A stretch of DNA of 64,000 bases from Sinomicrobium oceani (GCF_900119185.1 NZ_FPJE01000008.1:62001-126000), one strand, 5' to 3'; positions 43,924 to 53,242 are shown, counted from the first letter of the stretch. The notes: generated from the letters alone by a model not told the origin. Translations and numbers: made by a program.

Positions 43924-45930
43924 ATGCATTCAGCTACATCCCGAAGAGAAGCCATGGAGTTCGACACCAAACATCTGACCCATGAAGAACTCCTTTTGTT
44001 GTATAAAAATCTGGTACTTCCGCGAATGATCGAGGAAAAGATGCTGGTACTATTACGGCAGGGGAAAATCTCCAAATGGTTTAGCGGTATCGGGCAGGAA
44101 GCCATTTCGGTAGGAGTGACCATGGCCTTGAGAAAGGACGAATACATCTTGCCCATGCACCGTAATCTCGGGGTCTTTACCTCCAGGAATATCCCGCTTC
44201 ACCGCCTGTTTTCTCAATGGCAGGGAAAGGCAGGAGGTTTTACCAAAGGACGTGACCGCAGTTTTCATTTCGGTTCGCAGGAATTTCACCTGGTGGGGAT
44301 GATATCGCATCTCGGGCCGCAACTGGGGGTTGCCGACGGCATTGCGCTTGCTCACAAGATCCGCGGCGAAAAGAAAGTTACCGCAGTATTTACCGGAGAA
44401 GGGGGGACCAGCGAGGGCGATTTTCACGAAGCCCTGAATATAGCATCCGTATGGGACCTCCCCGTATTGTTCTGTATAGAGAACAACGGTTACGGATTGT
44501 CCACCCCCGTATCCGAACAGTATCGCTGTGACCACCTTTCGGATCGTGGAATCGGTTATGGTATGGAAGCTCACAGGATAGACGGCAATAACATCCTTGA
44601 GGTTTACTTAAAAATATCCGAACTCACGGAGAGTATGAGAGAAAACCCGCGTCCTGTATTGGTAGAGTTTATGACCTTTCGTATGCGCGGGCATGAAGAA
44701 GCGAGCGGCACCAAATACGTTCCGGAAGACCTGTTGGCGTTGTGGGAACTTCGGGACCCTCTGGCCAATTACAGGGACTTTCTGCATCGGAGAGGGGTGC
44801 TCGGTGAAAGCGAAGATATGACCATCCGACGGCAAATTACATCACAGATACAGCAAGGACTGCAGACCGCATTTGCCGAACCTTCCGTTACTTTCCATGT
44901 GGAGCGGGAGCTTGCGGATGTGTATAAGGATTTTTCGTTTACAGCGGTGCCTCCGGAAGAGCACAGCAGGCATATCCGTTTCGTCGATGCCGTTTCCGAC
45001 GGTCTGCAACATGCTATGGACCGGTTTGACAACCTTATTGTCATGGGACAGGATATCGCTGCTTATGGCGGAGTGTTTAAAGTTACCGAAGGTTTTGCTA
45101 TACGTTATGGTACCGACAGGATCCGTAATACCCCGATATGTGAGTCCGGGGTGATCTCGGCGGCCATGGGGCTCGCGATCAACAATATGAAAGCCGTTGT
45201 GGAAATGCAGTTTTCCGATTTTATTTCCAGTGGTTTCAATCCCGTGGTCAACTACCTGGCCAAAGTACATTACCGCTGGGGACAGCATGCCGATGTGGTT
45301 ATCCGGATGCCTTGCGGCGGCGGGGTCGGGGCCGGGCCTTTCCACTCCCAGACCAACGAAGCCTGGTTTACCAAAACCCCGGGACTGAAAGTCGTTTATC
45401 CCGCATTTCCGTACGATGCCAAGGGCTTGCTGGTCACGGCCATCGAAGACCCTAACCCCGTCCTGTTTTTTGAACACAAAGGGTTGTACAGAAGTGTGTA
45501 CGGGGATGTACCCGAAGGTTACTACAACCTCCCGTTCGGAAAAGCCGCACTGCTATCGGAAGGTGAAGATATTACCATAATAACCTATGGTATGGGTGTT
45601 CACTGGGCTCTTGACCTGCTCGGCAGGGAAACAGAACTCTCCGCAGATATCATCGATCTGCGCACCTTACAGCCCCTGGACACCGAAACCATATTCCGGT
45701 CCGTACGAAAAACAGGAAAAGCAATTATCTTGCAGGAAGACACCCTGTTTGGCGGTGTGGCCAGTGACATTTCGGCACTGATCATTGAACACTGTTTCGA
45801 ATACCTTGACGGTCCCGTACAACGGGTAGGAAGTCTGGACACTCCTGTGCCTTTTGCGCCGGACCTCGAAAACGGTTTTTTACCGATTGAACGGTTCAAA
45901 CTTGCCATACACCGATTATTAGCATACTGA
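43924..45930 (+). CDS. branched-chain 2-oxoacid dehydrogenase E1, fused alpha and beta subunits
   Basis: 668 residues from ATG 43924; ATG 43954 (MEFDTKHL) is a second possibility. The first half (to about 330) is E1-alpha: the thiamine-diphosphate motif runs from GEGGTSEGDFHEALN to ENNGYGLSTP. The second half (345-668) is E1-beta: MGQDIAAYGGVFKVTEGFA, RMPCGGGVGAGPFHSQ and LREDTL-like ILQEDTLFGGVASD. It decarboxylates branched-chain 2-oxo acids and passes the acyl group to lipoyl-E2. Single-chain E1 is common in Bacteroidota. E2 and E3 are not in the window. Functional call is confident at the level of the branched-chain/acetoin E1 family. Confidence 0.9.
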   Translation: MHSATSRREAMEFDTKHLTHEELLLLYKNLVLPRMIEEKMLVLLRQGKISKWFSGIGQEAISVGVTMALRKDEYILPMHRNLGVFTSRNIPLHRLFSQWQGKAGGFTKGRDRSFHFGSQEFHLVGMISHLGPQLGVADGIALAHKIRGEKKVTAVFTGEGGTSEGDFHEALNIASVWDLPVLFCIENNGYGLSTPVSEQYRCDHLSDRGIGYGMEAHRIDGNNILEVYLKISELTESMRENPRPVLVEFMTFRMRGHEEASGTKYVPEDLLALWELRDPLANYRDFLHRRGVLGESEDMTIRRQITSQIQQGLQTAFAEPSVTFHVERELADVYKDFSFTAVPPEEHSRHIRFVDAVSDGLQHAMDRFDNLIVMGQDIAAYGGVFKVTEGFAIRYGTDRIRNTPICESGVISAAMGLAINNMKAVVEMQFSDFISSGFNPVVNYLAKVHYRWGQHADVVIRMPCGGGVGAGPFHSQTNEAWFTKTPGLKVVYPAFPYDAKGLLVTAIEDPNPVLFFEHKGLYRSVYGDVPEGYYNLPFGKAALLSEGEDITIITYGMGVHWALDLLGRETELSADIIDLRTLQPLDTETIFRSVRKTGKAIILQEDTLFGGVASDISALIIEHCFEYLDGPVQRVGSLDTPVPFAPDLENGFLPIERFKLAIHRLLAY

Positions 45931-46024
45931 TATCGATTAATACGTTTATACTTACAAAATGACGTGTGAATTATAATAAATTTAATTTTTTTACGTATTT
46001 TTAAACATACAAAATACATAAATT

Positions 46025-46510
46025 ATGACAAAAAATCGTGTAACCCTCATCTTATTGATTGTCTTATTAGCCTCTTCCTGTTCGCTTTCGAAAGCGAATA
46101 AAGGATATCGTGGAGCTATTGTCGGTAACTGGATTTTGAACGATGTAACCTATAAAGGGAACAGCGGTAATTTCAAATCCGTACTTTTCAACGATGTTAC
46201 CGATGCCTGCTTCAAGGGCAGTCAATGGTTTTTCAGAAACAGTAACAGTACCGGTTCTTATACCATTAATCCCGGTGGAGAATGTATGGAAGGAACGCGG
46301 AACATCCGATGGTCTGTTAATGAAAAAGGAGATGGTGTAAACCAGCTTCAGTTTAAATTTATCGATGAAAAGAGAAATGATGTCAGCGGCGGATACGGGT
46401 ACAGACTCGATATTGTCACCCTCAACGAGCAGCAAATGACATTGCAGACCAATACATCGGTAGAAGGCGAGCCTATTACCGTGGTGTACAATTTTTCAAG
46501 ATCTTATTAA
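46025..46510 (+). CDS. lipocalin-like lipoprotein
   Basis: 161 residues. The signal peptide ends LASSCSLSK with Cys19 lipidated. The mature part begins with a lipocalin-type IVGNWILNDVTYKG, then strands with FKGSQWFFRNSNSTGSYTINPG and ends in VVYNFSRSY. It should be anchored in the outer or inner membrane; ligand unknown. It forms a pair with the OmpA-like lipoprotein 26 bp downstream, which I recall as a recurrent flavobacterial arrangement. Confidence 0.82.
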   Translation: MTKNRVTLILLIVLLASSCSLSKANKGYRGAIVGNWILNDVTYKGNSGNFKSVLFNDVTDACFKGSQWFFRNSNSTGSYTINPGGECMEGTRNIRWSVNEKGDGVNQLQFKFIDEKRNDVSGGYGYRLDIVTLNEQQMTLQTNTSVEGEPITVVYNFSRSY

Positions 46511-46535
46511 AAATCATAAAAAACAGAAAACTGTT

Positions 46536-47234
46536 ATGTTCAGATATTCATTAAATACATTAGGAGCAGGTCTGATAGCCCTGGCTCTTTTTACTACAGG
46601 GTGTGATACCATCAAGAATGCCGGAAACAAAGAAAAAGGTGCCGTTATCGGTGCAGCCAGTGGTGCTGTCATCGGGGGTGTCATCGGCAATAATGTCGGT
46701 AATAAGAAGAACTCCGCTCTTGGCGCTATTATAGGAGGTGTTGTCGGAGGTGCGGCCGGTACCTATATCGGGGACCGTATGGACCGCCAGGCCGAACGTA
46801 TTGAAGAAGAGATCCCGGGTGCTGAAGTCACCAGGGTAGGAGAAGGGATCAACGTGACTTTCGATGAAAGCAGCGGCGTATATTTTGCTACCAACAAATA
46901 TAATATCAACTCGGAATCTTCCGCAACGCTCCATAAGCTGGCAGGTATCTTCAAAGAATATCCCAACACCCTCGTACTTGTAGAAGGACATACCGATAAT
47001 ACCGGTAGCGCCGAATACAATATGGGGCTTTCACAGCGCAGGGCAGAATCCGTAACCAATTATCTGGTGGGACAGGGGATTTCTTCCGGCAGGTTTACGA
47101 CCAAATGGTTCGGAGAGACTCAACCGAAGTACGATAATAGTACCGCAGAAGGAAGAGCTAAAAACCGACGTGTGGAAATTGCTATTGTTGCAGACGAACA
47201 ATTAAAAGAAGAAGCGCGTAAACAAGCGCAATAA
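46536..47234 (+). CDS. OmpA-family lipoprotein with glycine zipper
   Basis: 232 residues. Lipoprotein signal with Cys23 (FTTGCDTIKN). Residues about 35-85 are a glycine zipper (GAVIGAASGAVIGGVIGNNVG and AIIGGVVGGAAGTYIGDRMD), likely membrane-embedded. The C-terminal OmpA domain (about 115-220) has VEGHTDNTGSAEYNMGLSQRRAESV and AKNRRVEIAI, which bind peptidoglycan. It should tie the outer membrane to the wall. It is cotranscribed with the lipocalin-like gene and followed by a terminator. Confidence 0.92.
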   Translation: MFRYSLNTLGAGLIALALFTTGCDTIKNAGNKEKGAVIGAASGAVIGGVIGNNVGNKKNSALGAIIGGVVGGAAGTYIGDRMDRQAERIEEEIPGAEVTRVGEGINVTFDESSGVYFATNKYNINSESSATLHKLAGIFKEYPNTLVLVEGHTDNTGSAEYNMGLSQRRAESVTNYLVGQGISSGRFTTKWFGETQPKYDNSTAEGRAKNRRVEIAIVADEQLKEEARKQAQ

Positions 47235-47296
47235 TAACATTGCTTTTTGGGAGTAGACGTCTTTTTGAGAACACTTCCCGAAAACTATGATCACAG

Positions 47297-47332
47297 GAAA
47301 AGAGGCTGTCCCAATGAGGCAGTCTCTTTTTT
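47297..47332 (+). terminator. terminator after the OmpA-like gene
   Basis: AAAAGAG-g-CTG pairs with CAG-t-CTCTTTT (one mismatch) around an 11-nt loop and is followed by T. It lies 63 bp past the stop codon. Confidence 0.65.
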
Positions 47333-47492
47333 ATTTTGTCCGTTTTTCTCCCCGTAATAGCAGTCATTTTTATAGTGATGTGGTAGTGCACTTTACCCGG
47401 GTGTTTTTTTGATTGTTTTAACGATACGGATAACGGGGGTTTCCATTTTTTTCGTACCTTTTGATAGTGTAACTGTAAAACTTCATACGACT

Positions 47493-48344
47493 ATGTATCG
47501 TGTACTGATACCCACAGATTTCTCGGATAATGCATGGAATGCCATACATTATGCCACATCCCTTTACAAAGGCGAAGAAACTATTTTTTACCTGCTCAAT
47601 TCATATTCTCCCAATACGATCAGCCCCGGAGAAGTTATGGCTTCTTCTGCGGCGACCAAGACCCTTTTCGATGCCGTAAAATCGGCTTCGCTGGAAGGGC
47701 TGGACAAATCTATCGAAGAGATCATGGCGGCTCGGCCCGATCCGGGGCATGCTTTCAGGGCGGTTTCGAGGTTTGATTACTTTGTCAATGCAGTTGTCGA
47801 TGTCTGCGAAGAAGAAAAGATAGATATGGTTGTTATGGGGACCATGGGCGCCAGCGGACTCAAGGAGGCACTTATAGGAAGTAATACGGCCAGCCTGATC
47901 GGGAAAATCAAGGTTCCGCTGCTCGCTATTCCGGAAGATGTGAAATTCAGAGTGCCCGAAAACATCGCGTTTGCCACAGATTACGGTACGGAATACCGGG
48001 AAAAGAACCTGCAGGTTTTTTTTCATCTCGCCGACAAGTTCGACGCCGGTATTCAGGTATATCACGTCATGCAGAAAAAAGAAGAGCTGTCGGAGTCGCA
48101 CAAAGCGGCCAAAGCGAAAATGGAAGAACGGTTTGCCGGACATCGCGGGGAGTTTTATCTTCTTTCCGAGACCTCGCTGAGTACGGCTACCAGGGTTTTC
48201 GTGCAGAGCCGGAACATAGATATGCTCTGTATGGTGGCAAAAAAACATAGTTTTTTACATCACCTCTTCGGGCTCAGTCACACCAAAGACATGTGCTATC
48301 ATATCGATATTCCCTTGCTTATCCTGCAGAATGATGCCGGGTAA
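47493..48344 (+). CDS. universal stress protein, tandem-domain type (first copy)
   Basis: 283 residues from ATG 47493 (MYRVLIPTDFSDNA); the frame is open to 47409 but the extra part is not conserved. Two UspA-like domains. The first has the complete ATP loop G-2-G-9-G-S in VVMGTMGASGLKEALIGSNTASLI, and the second lacks it. Likely a stress-response or survival factor in the cytoplasm. An imperfect -7 box (TACCTTTTG, 47455-47463) lies upstream. The neighbour downstream is a paralogue. Confidence 0.9.
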   Translation: MYRVLIPTDFSDNAWNAIHYATSLYKGEETIFYLLNSYSPNTISPGEVMASSAATKTLFDAVKSASLEGLDKSIEEIMAARPDPGHAFRAVSRFDYFVNAVVDVCEEEKIDMVVMGTMGASGLKEALIGSNTASLIGKIKVPLLAIPEDVKFRVPENIAFATDYGTEYREKNLQVFFHLADKFDAGIQVYHVMQKKEELSESHKAAKAKMEERFAGHRGEFYLLSETSLSTATRVFVQSRNIDMLCMVAKKHSFLHHLFGLSHTKDMCYHIDIPLLILQNDAG

Positions 48345-48423
48345 GGATTACAGATAACTATTTTTAAATCACAATTACAAATAAAAACCGGTGATAATTA
48401 CCGGTAAAAAAAGTAGATTACTC

Positions 48424-49260
48424 ATGCAAAAAATTCTTCTGCCTACCGATTTCTCCGAAAATGCCAGAAATGCTATCTCCTATGCTTTAAAACTCTTTGC
48501 GGACAGCGACTGTATATTTTACTTTCTCCATGTACTGCCACCAACACTGGGCGAACGCCGTACCGTACCTACGAGTGTGACCAATGAAATGCTCGGTGAA
48601 GCGGAGGCCAAAACACGCGAGCAGCTCAAGACCCTGATATCGGAAGTCACCTCGGGAAATGAAAAGACCGAGATCTTGGTGAAATTCGATCTCTTTACCG
48701 ATGCCGTAGCGCATATTGCAGAAGACAAAAACATTGATGTTGTGGTTATGGGGTCGCACGGAGCAGGAGGAGTGAGGGAATTTTTTATAGGCAGCAGTAC
48801 TTCCAACCTTATCGGTCATATTCAATGCCCTATACTGGCCATCCCTAAAGATCTCGAATTTGAACCTGTAAATGAAATAGGTTTTGCTACCGATTATTCT
48901 TTTGTCTACAGCCGTAAAGGCCTTGAGCCCATCTTTCGCATCGCAGAAAAATTCTCTTCGCATATTCGCTTCTATCATGTCGAAGAGGGAAGGGACGAGT
49001 GGAATGATGAAAAGGAAAAAATCCGGAAGGAGATCAAAAAAGCCTGTGAAGGATATGATGCATCCTTCTATCTGCTTACCGATGCCCCGCTGAGTACAGC
49101 AACGCGCCTTTTTGTAGAGAGCAGGGAAATCGATCTGTTATGCATGGCTGCGGAAAAACGTAACTTTATGGATAACCTGCTCGGAAAATCCCCCGTAAAG
49201 GATATGAGCTATCACGCGACAACCCCGTTGCTTGTTCTGCATAAAAATACGCTCAAATAA
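48424..49260 (+). CDS. universal stress protein, tandem-domain type (second copy)
   Basis: 278 residues from ATG 48424 (MQKILLPTDFSENARNAI). It follows the first copy by 79 bp with clear similarity along the whole length (PTDFSxNAxNAI, VVMGSHGAGGVREFFIGSSTSNLIGHIQCPILAIP, DAPLSTATRLFVESREIDLLCMAAEKRNF), so the pair is a tandem duplication that has diverged. The ATP loop is complete in the N-terminal domain only. A terminator follows. Confidence 0.9.
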   Translation: MQKILLPTDFSENARNAISYALKLFADSDCIFYFLHVLPPTLGERRTVPTSVTNEMLGEAEAKTREQLKTLISEVTSGNEKTEILVKFDLFTDAVAHIAEDKNIDVVVMGSHGAGGVREFFIGSSTSNLIGHIQCPILAIPKDLEFEPVNEIGFATDYSFVYSRKGLEPIFRIAEKFSSHIRFYHVEEGRDEWNDEKEKIRKEIKKACEGYDASFYLLTDAPLSTATRLFVESREIDLLCMAAEKRNFMDNLLGKSPVKDMSYHATTPLLVLHKNTLK

Positions 49261-49282
49261 TACCGGGTAACCAGGGCCTAAC

Positions 49283-49325
49283 AACACCCTGTCTATCCGC
49301 GACAAACGGAAGGACAGGGTGTTTT
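49283..49325. terminator. terminator after the second universal stress gene
   Basis: AACACCCTGTC (49283-49293) and GACAGGGTGTT (49313-49323) form an 11-bp perfect stem followed by TT. The opposite strand has A-rich flanks, so it is mainly a plus-strand terminator. The GNAT start codon lies only 13 bp beyond. Confidence 0.75.
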
Positions 49326-49337
49326 AATAGTTGTCAA

Positions 49338-49811
49338 ATGGATAGTATAATGCTTAGAAAAGCCGTTGAAGAAGACCTGAAATTCCTGTTGCGGTTTGAA
49401 CAGGGGATTATAGAAGCCGAACGCCCTTTTGATCCGACCCTGAAGGAAGGAAATATACACTACTATGACCTCAGCGCATTTATCAGGGATGTCGATACCG
49501 AAGTGGTGGTTGCGGAACACAACGGAAAACTTATCGGGTCGGGATATGCTCGGATCAGGGCTGCAGAGAAATTCCTGAAACACAAAAAATACGCCTACCT
49601 GGGGTTTATGTATGTCTCCCCTGAATTCCGCGGACAGGGCATAAACGGAAAAATCATTGCCTCGCTGACCCGATGGATCCGGACTCGGGGAATCTGTGAA
49701 ATACGTCTCCATGTGTACGATGGCAATGTCTCTGCAATCAAGGCTTACGAACAGGCCGGGTTCCGGCGGCACATGACAACCATGCGCATGGATCTTGACG
49801 AGACTCCTTAG
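49338..49811 (+). CDS. GNAT-family N-acetyltransferase
   Basis: 157 residues. LRKAVEEDLKFLLRFEQ is the usual GNAT N-terminus, and YLGFMYVSPEFRGQGINGKIIASLTRWIR contains the acetyl-CoA loop (R/Q-x-x-G-x-G/A). IRLHVYDGNVSAIKAYEQAGFRRHMTTM is the C-terminal part. It acetylates an unknown amine substrate. Its start (ATG 49338, MDSIMLRKA) follows the terminator closely, so it probably has a promoter within the hairpin region. A long antisense frame over the same bases is not a gene. Confidence 0.88.
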   Translation: MDSIMLRKAVEEDLKFLLRFEQGIIEAERPFDPTLKEGNIHYYDLSAFIRDVDTEVVVAEHNGKLIGSGYARIRAAEKFLKHKKYAYLGFMYVSPEFRGQGINGKIIASLTRWIRTRGICEIRLHVYDGNVSAIKAYEQAGFRRHMTTMRMDLDETP

Positions 49812-49908
49812 CGGGAGCATATACATGGTTTTTATATCCTATTCGCTATGAAAATTTTGTTTTAGCGGTTCTTATTGTATAGTTTCGCTCCGAAATTATA
49901 ACAAAACC

Positions 49909-50238
49909 ATGATGCCATTTTCAACACGGGAAACTTCCGAAAAAACGAATGTCAAGCCCGTATCGGTACTTTTCGACCTGCTCGGACGCAGCAGGGCCGT
50001 AGACATCCTGTGGTATCTTTCGTCCGGTACCAGAACATTCCGTAAACTCCGGGATCATTGCAGTCCGGTATCTCCGACAACACTCGACAAGCGACTCAAG
50101 GAACTGATCCAGGGCTGCCTGATCGAAAAAATCCCCGAAGGTTACGCCCTTACTACGCAGGGAAAAGACATCCTGGAAATACTGAAGCCGTTGGAACCCT
50201 GGGCAACGCAGTGGGCATCAATGTTTGAAAAGCCGTAA
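49909..50238 (+). CDS. HxlR-family winged-helix regulator
   Basis: 109 residues. The core LLGRSRAVDILWYLSSGTRTFRKLRDHCSPVSPTTLDKRLKELIQGCLIEKIPEGYALTTQGKDI is a typical HxlR winged helix, with the conserved LxGKWxxxIL region modified. HxlR proteins often sense redox or electrophile stress through a Cys; Cys residues are found here at about positions 50 and 70. The family is named after the Bacillus activator of hxlAB, but this gene is 38 kb from the hxl operon here, so no link is implied. A weak hairpin with T run follows at about 50255-50277. Confidence 0.85.
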   Translation: MMPFSTRETSEKTNVKPVSVLFDLLGRSRAVDILWYLSSGTRTFRKLRDHCSPVSPTTLDKRLKELIQGCLIEKIPEGYALTTQGKDILEILKPLEPWATQWASMFEKP

Positions 50239-50473
50239 TCCCCGTCACACCCCTCCCGAAGTCCGGGTAATTTTTTTGCTTACCACCTGTGTTTTCATCG
50301 CTATACAGTCGGAGAAAACGATATTATTTTCCATAAAAGTACGGGGATTCCGATAATTTATGAATAAAAACAGCATTCCGTAAAATATTTTTCCCGCTTG
50401 TCCGACTGCTATAGTATAAGGATAGGATCGTCCCGAAAAGAGACATAGCCTTCGATCACAAAAAAGAAAAGCG

Positions 50474-51094
50474 ATGAAAAGTACAACTCCGGCCCGTTAT
50501 GCCGTCAGACCAATCCATAGCCCTCGCAATACGCCGGTAGTAGGGGAAGGGACCATTATTATCCCGGATATAAGCGGTTTTACCTCCTTTGTGCATGAGA
50601 CCGATGCCGATACCGGAAAATACATCACCCGGGAATTATTATCGGCCATTGTGGACAGCAATGTGCTTAACCTGAAAATTTCCGAAATAGAAGGGGATGC
50701 CGTGTTGTTTTACGGTTACGGTATTCCGGCAAACCTACAATCTGTTGTGGAACAATACGAGATTATGTTGCAGAATTTCAACCGTAAGCTCGCGCAACTG
50801 GAAGCTTTTATAGGGCATAAAATAAATCTTTCCCTCAAACTCGTAGCGCATTACGGCCAGGTTTCCGAATACAATATCGGACGGTTCCGGAAACTTTACG
50901 GAAAGGCCGTCGTACAAGCCCATCAATTGCTTAAAAATTCGATCCGAAGTAAAACATATATCCTGCTTACCGAAAGCCTGTTACATGCTATACCTTCTGT
51001 TTTCGGAAATGTTGCAAACCGTGGTATTCCGGGTTCTTCCGATGACATAGCTTACACCTATTACAATTACGAACCTTTGCTTATCGAAGCCTGA
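50474..51094 (+). CDS. DUF2652 protein (nucleotide-cyclase-like fold)
   Basis: 206 residues. The core IIPDISGFTSFVHETDADTGKYITRELLSAIVDSNVLNLKISEIEGDAVLFYGYG is the DUF2652 signature, whose layout recalls class III adenylate/guanylate cyclases (I-x-D-I-x-G-F and the E-x-x-G-D-A element). Metal-binding Asp residues are at about 34 and 79. Whether it cyclises nucleotides is unknown. The C-terminal part is less conserved. An inverted repeat at 51142-51184 follows. Confidence 0.82.
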   Translation: MKSTTPARYAVRPIHSPRNTPVVGEGTIIIPDISGFTSFVHETDADTGKYITRELLSAIVDSNVLNLKISEIEGDAVLFYGYGIPANLQSVVEQYEIMLQNFNRKLAQLEAFIGHKINLSLKLVAHYGQVSEYNIGRFRKLYGKAVVQAHQLLKNSIRSKTYILLTESLLHAIPSVFGNVANRGIPGSSDDIAYTYYNYEPLLIEA

Positions 51095-51141
51095 CACCGG
51101 TGTCGTGTTAAATAGGGGTTAATACTCCCCGATATATTTTT

Positions 51142-51184
51142 AAAAGCCCCCTGATTTTCTTAAATTTGAGAGAACAGGGGCTTT
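51142..51184 (+). promoter_or_regulatory. inverted repeat around the -7 box upstream of aconitase
   Basis: AAAGCCCC(C)TG (51143-51153) and CAGGGGCTTT (51175-51184) pair with one extra C. The loop holds TAAATTTG (51161-51168), a -7 box for the aconitase gene starting at 51264. As RNA from the preceding DUF2652 gene it would act as a terminator; as DNA it could be an operator. Confidence 0.45.
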
Positions 51185-51263
51185 CTTACCTGATCGCGGC
51201 GCAGCCGGCCGTATTGTTTTTCAGCTCCCGTTACTATAATCAGAAAACCAAATTACATAGTAT

Positions 51264-53234
51264 ATGTCAGCACTTAATGTTACGCAAAAGCTAATTCAGT
51301 CACACCTTATCGACGGGAAACTTATTCCGGGAACCGAGATCGGTTTGAAGATAGATCAGGCACTGATGCAGGATGCAACGGGGACCCTTGTACAACTGGA
51401 ACTGGAGGCGATGAAGCTGGATCGTGCCCGCACCGAGGTAGCTGTGCAATATGTAGACCACAACCTGTTACAAACCGATTTCAAGAATGCAGATGATCAT
51501 CTTTTTCTGCACTCCGCGGCACAGAAATTCGGTTTGTGGTTCAGCCGTCCCGGTAATGGTGTTAGCCATCCCGTACACATGGAACGCTTCGGAAAACCGG
51601 GGAAGACCCTGGTGGGGTCCGACAGTCATACCTGTGCAGGCGGATCGCTGGGGATGCTCGCGATAGGTACGGGCGGACTGGATGTTGCCGCTGCTATAGC
51701 AGGACAACCGTATTATGTAAAGATGCCAAAAGTTATGGGCGTGAAGCTCACCGGGGAACTGCCACCCTGGGTGAGTGCCAAAGATGTGATCCTCGAAATG
51801 CTGCGCAGACACGACGTCAAGGGTGGTGTGGGCAAGGTCATAGAGTACTACGGAGAAGGATTGAAGCACCTTGGGGCCATGGATCGTCATGTCATAGCCA
51901 ATATGGGAGCGGAACTCGGAGCGACAACGACGGTTTTTCCAAGCGACGAAGAAACCAAACGTTTTCTTAAATCCCAGGGCAGGGAAGAAGACTGGACACT
52001 GCTGGTTGCTGATGAAAGTGCTACATACGATCTGCATGATGAAATTGTCCTGGATGAGCTGGTTCCTTTAATGGCGTTACCCACCAGCCCGGGTAATGTG
52101 GTTCCGGTACGGGAAGTAGCAGGGAAGCCCATTAGCCAGGTAGTCATAGGATCGTCTGCCAATCCCGGATTACGTGATTTCTGGATTGCAGCAGAGATCG
52201 TCAAAGATAAATTTGTCAGCGAAGAGGTATCGTTCGATATCAACCCCACGTCCCGGCAAACTATAGAAAACATGATCGATAACCGGGCCTTTGCGAATCT
52301 GATCAAGGCCGGCGCACGGTTTCACCAGTCCGGATGTATGGGCTGTATCGGAATGGGACAGGCCCCGGCATCCGGAACCATCAGTCTTCGTACCATGCCA
52401 CGGAATTTTCCGGATCGTTCCGGTACCAAGGATGATCAGGTGCATCTGTGTAGTCCCGAAACAGCCGCAGCCTCTGCACTTACCGGGAAAATTACCGACC
52501 CGAGGGATCTCGAAAAATTATATGGCATGACCTATCCCGTATTTCAGGCTCCTGAAAAAGAGATCATCAATACCGATATGCTGGTAGCCCCACCCGAAAG
52601 CAGTGAAGGGATAAGCCTGAAAAAAGGACCTAATATCAAATCACTTCCGCATATTGCACCACTGCTGGACCACTATGAAGTGCCCGTACTCCTGAAAATG
52701 GGAGATAACATCTCTACGGATGAAATATTAAAAGCCGGGGCCGAAGTACTCCCTTTCCGGAGTAATCTGCCGGAGATCAGCAAATATTCTTATATAGTTA
52801 TCGATGAGACATTTTATGACCGGGCCATGAAAAGCAAAGATCAGTACGGCGGACATATCGTTGTCGCCGCAGACAACTATGCCCAGGGGTCCAGTCGGGA
52901 ACATGCCGCCATCGCCCCGAAATATCTCGGTCAGATCGCCGTAGTCGCCAAGAGCTATGCCCGTATTGCCTGGCAGAACCTCGTGAATTTTGGTATTCTC
53001 CCGCTCGAATTTCAGGAGCTTTCCGATTACGATAACATCGCACAGGGGGATATCATACAATTCGAAAATCTGATAGGTAAAGTTAAAAACCGGGAAGAAA
53101 TCATGCTGAAGATCAAAAAGGAAAACGGCATGAATATCAGCATCCCGGTGAAACATTCCATGAGCGACCGCCAGATAAGAGTATTGCTCAAGGGAGGGAT
53201 TATCAACGATTTCAAGGAAAAGCTGACAACATAA
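51264..53234 (+). CDS. aconitate hydratase, Aquifex type (single-chain, about 655 residues)
   Basis: 656 residues. The Fe-S ligands are Cys124 (SDSHTCAGGS), Cys358 and Cys361 (QSGCMGCIGMG). The swivel domain comes last, with NYAQGSSREHAAIAPKYL. It isomerises citrate to isocitrate through cis-aconitate in the TCA cycle; the short form is nearer to LeuC/LeuD-type enzymes and to the Aquifex-type aconitase family than to the usual 750-900-residue AcnA/AcnB. An alternative role such as a homoaconitase or 2-methyl-aconitase cannot be excluded. The Crp/Fnr gene converges on its 3' end, 8 bp away. Confidence 0.86.
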   Translation: MSALNVTQKLIQSHLIDGKLIPGTEIGLKIDQALMQDATGTLVQLELEAMKLDRARTEVAVQYVDHNLLQTDFKNADDHLFLHSAAQKFGLWFSRPGNGVSHPVHMERFGKPGKTLVGSDSHTCAGGSLGMLAIGTGGLDVAAAIAGQPYYVKMPKVMGVKLTGELPPWVSAKDVILEMLRRHDVKGGVGKVIEYYGEGLKHLGAMDRHVIANMGAELGATTTVFPSDEETKRFLKSQGREEDWTLLVADESATYDLHDEIVLDELVPLMALPTSPGNVVPVREVAGKPISQVVIGSSANPGLRDFWIAAEIVKDKFVSEEVSFDINPTSRQTIENMIDNRAFANLIKAGARFHQSGCMGCIGMGQAPASGTISLRTMPRNFPDRSGTKDDQVHLCSPETAAASALTGKITDPRDLEKLYGMTYPVFQAPEKEIINTDMLVAPPESSEGISLKKGPNIKSLPHIAPLLDHYEVPVLLKMGDNISTDEILKAGAEVLPFRSNLPEISKYSYIVIDETFYDRAMKSKDQYGGHIVVAADNYAQGSSREHAAIAPKYLGQIAVVAKSYARIAWQNLVNFGILPLEFQELSDYDNIAQGDIIQFENLIGKVKNREEIMLKIKKENGMNISIPVKHSMSDRQIRVLLKGGIINDFKEKLTT

Positions 53235-53242
53235 CCGTCCCG

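Noticed and set aside
49293-49826. A 177-codon minus-strand frame over the GNAT gene
   Set aside because: It is the antisense of a good acetyltransferase with the acetyl-CoA loop and runs into the terminator hairpin.
49909-50238. Possible regulation of the hxl operon by the HxlR-family protein
   Set aside because: HxlR is a very large family and this gene is 38 kb away; the AraC regulator inside the hxl operon is the better candidate.
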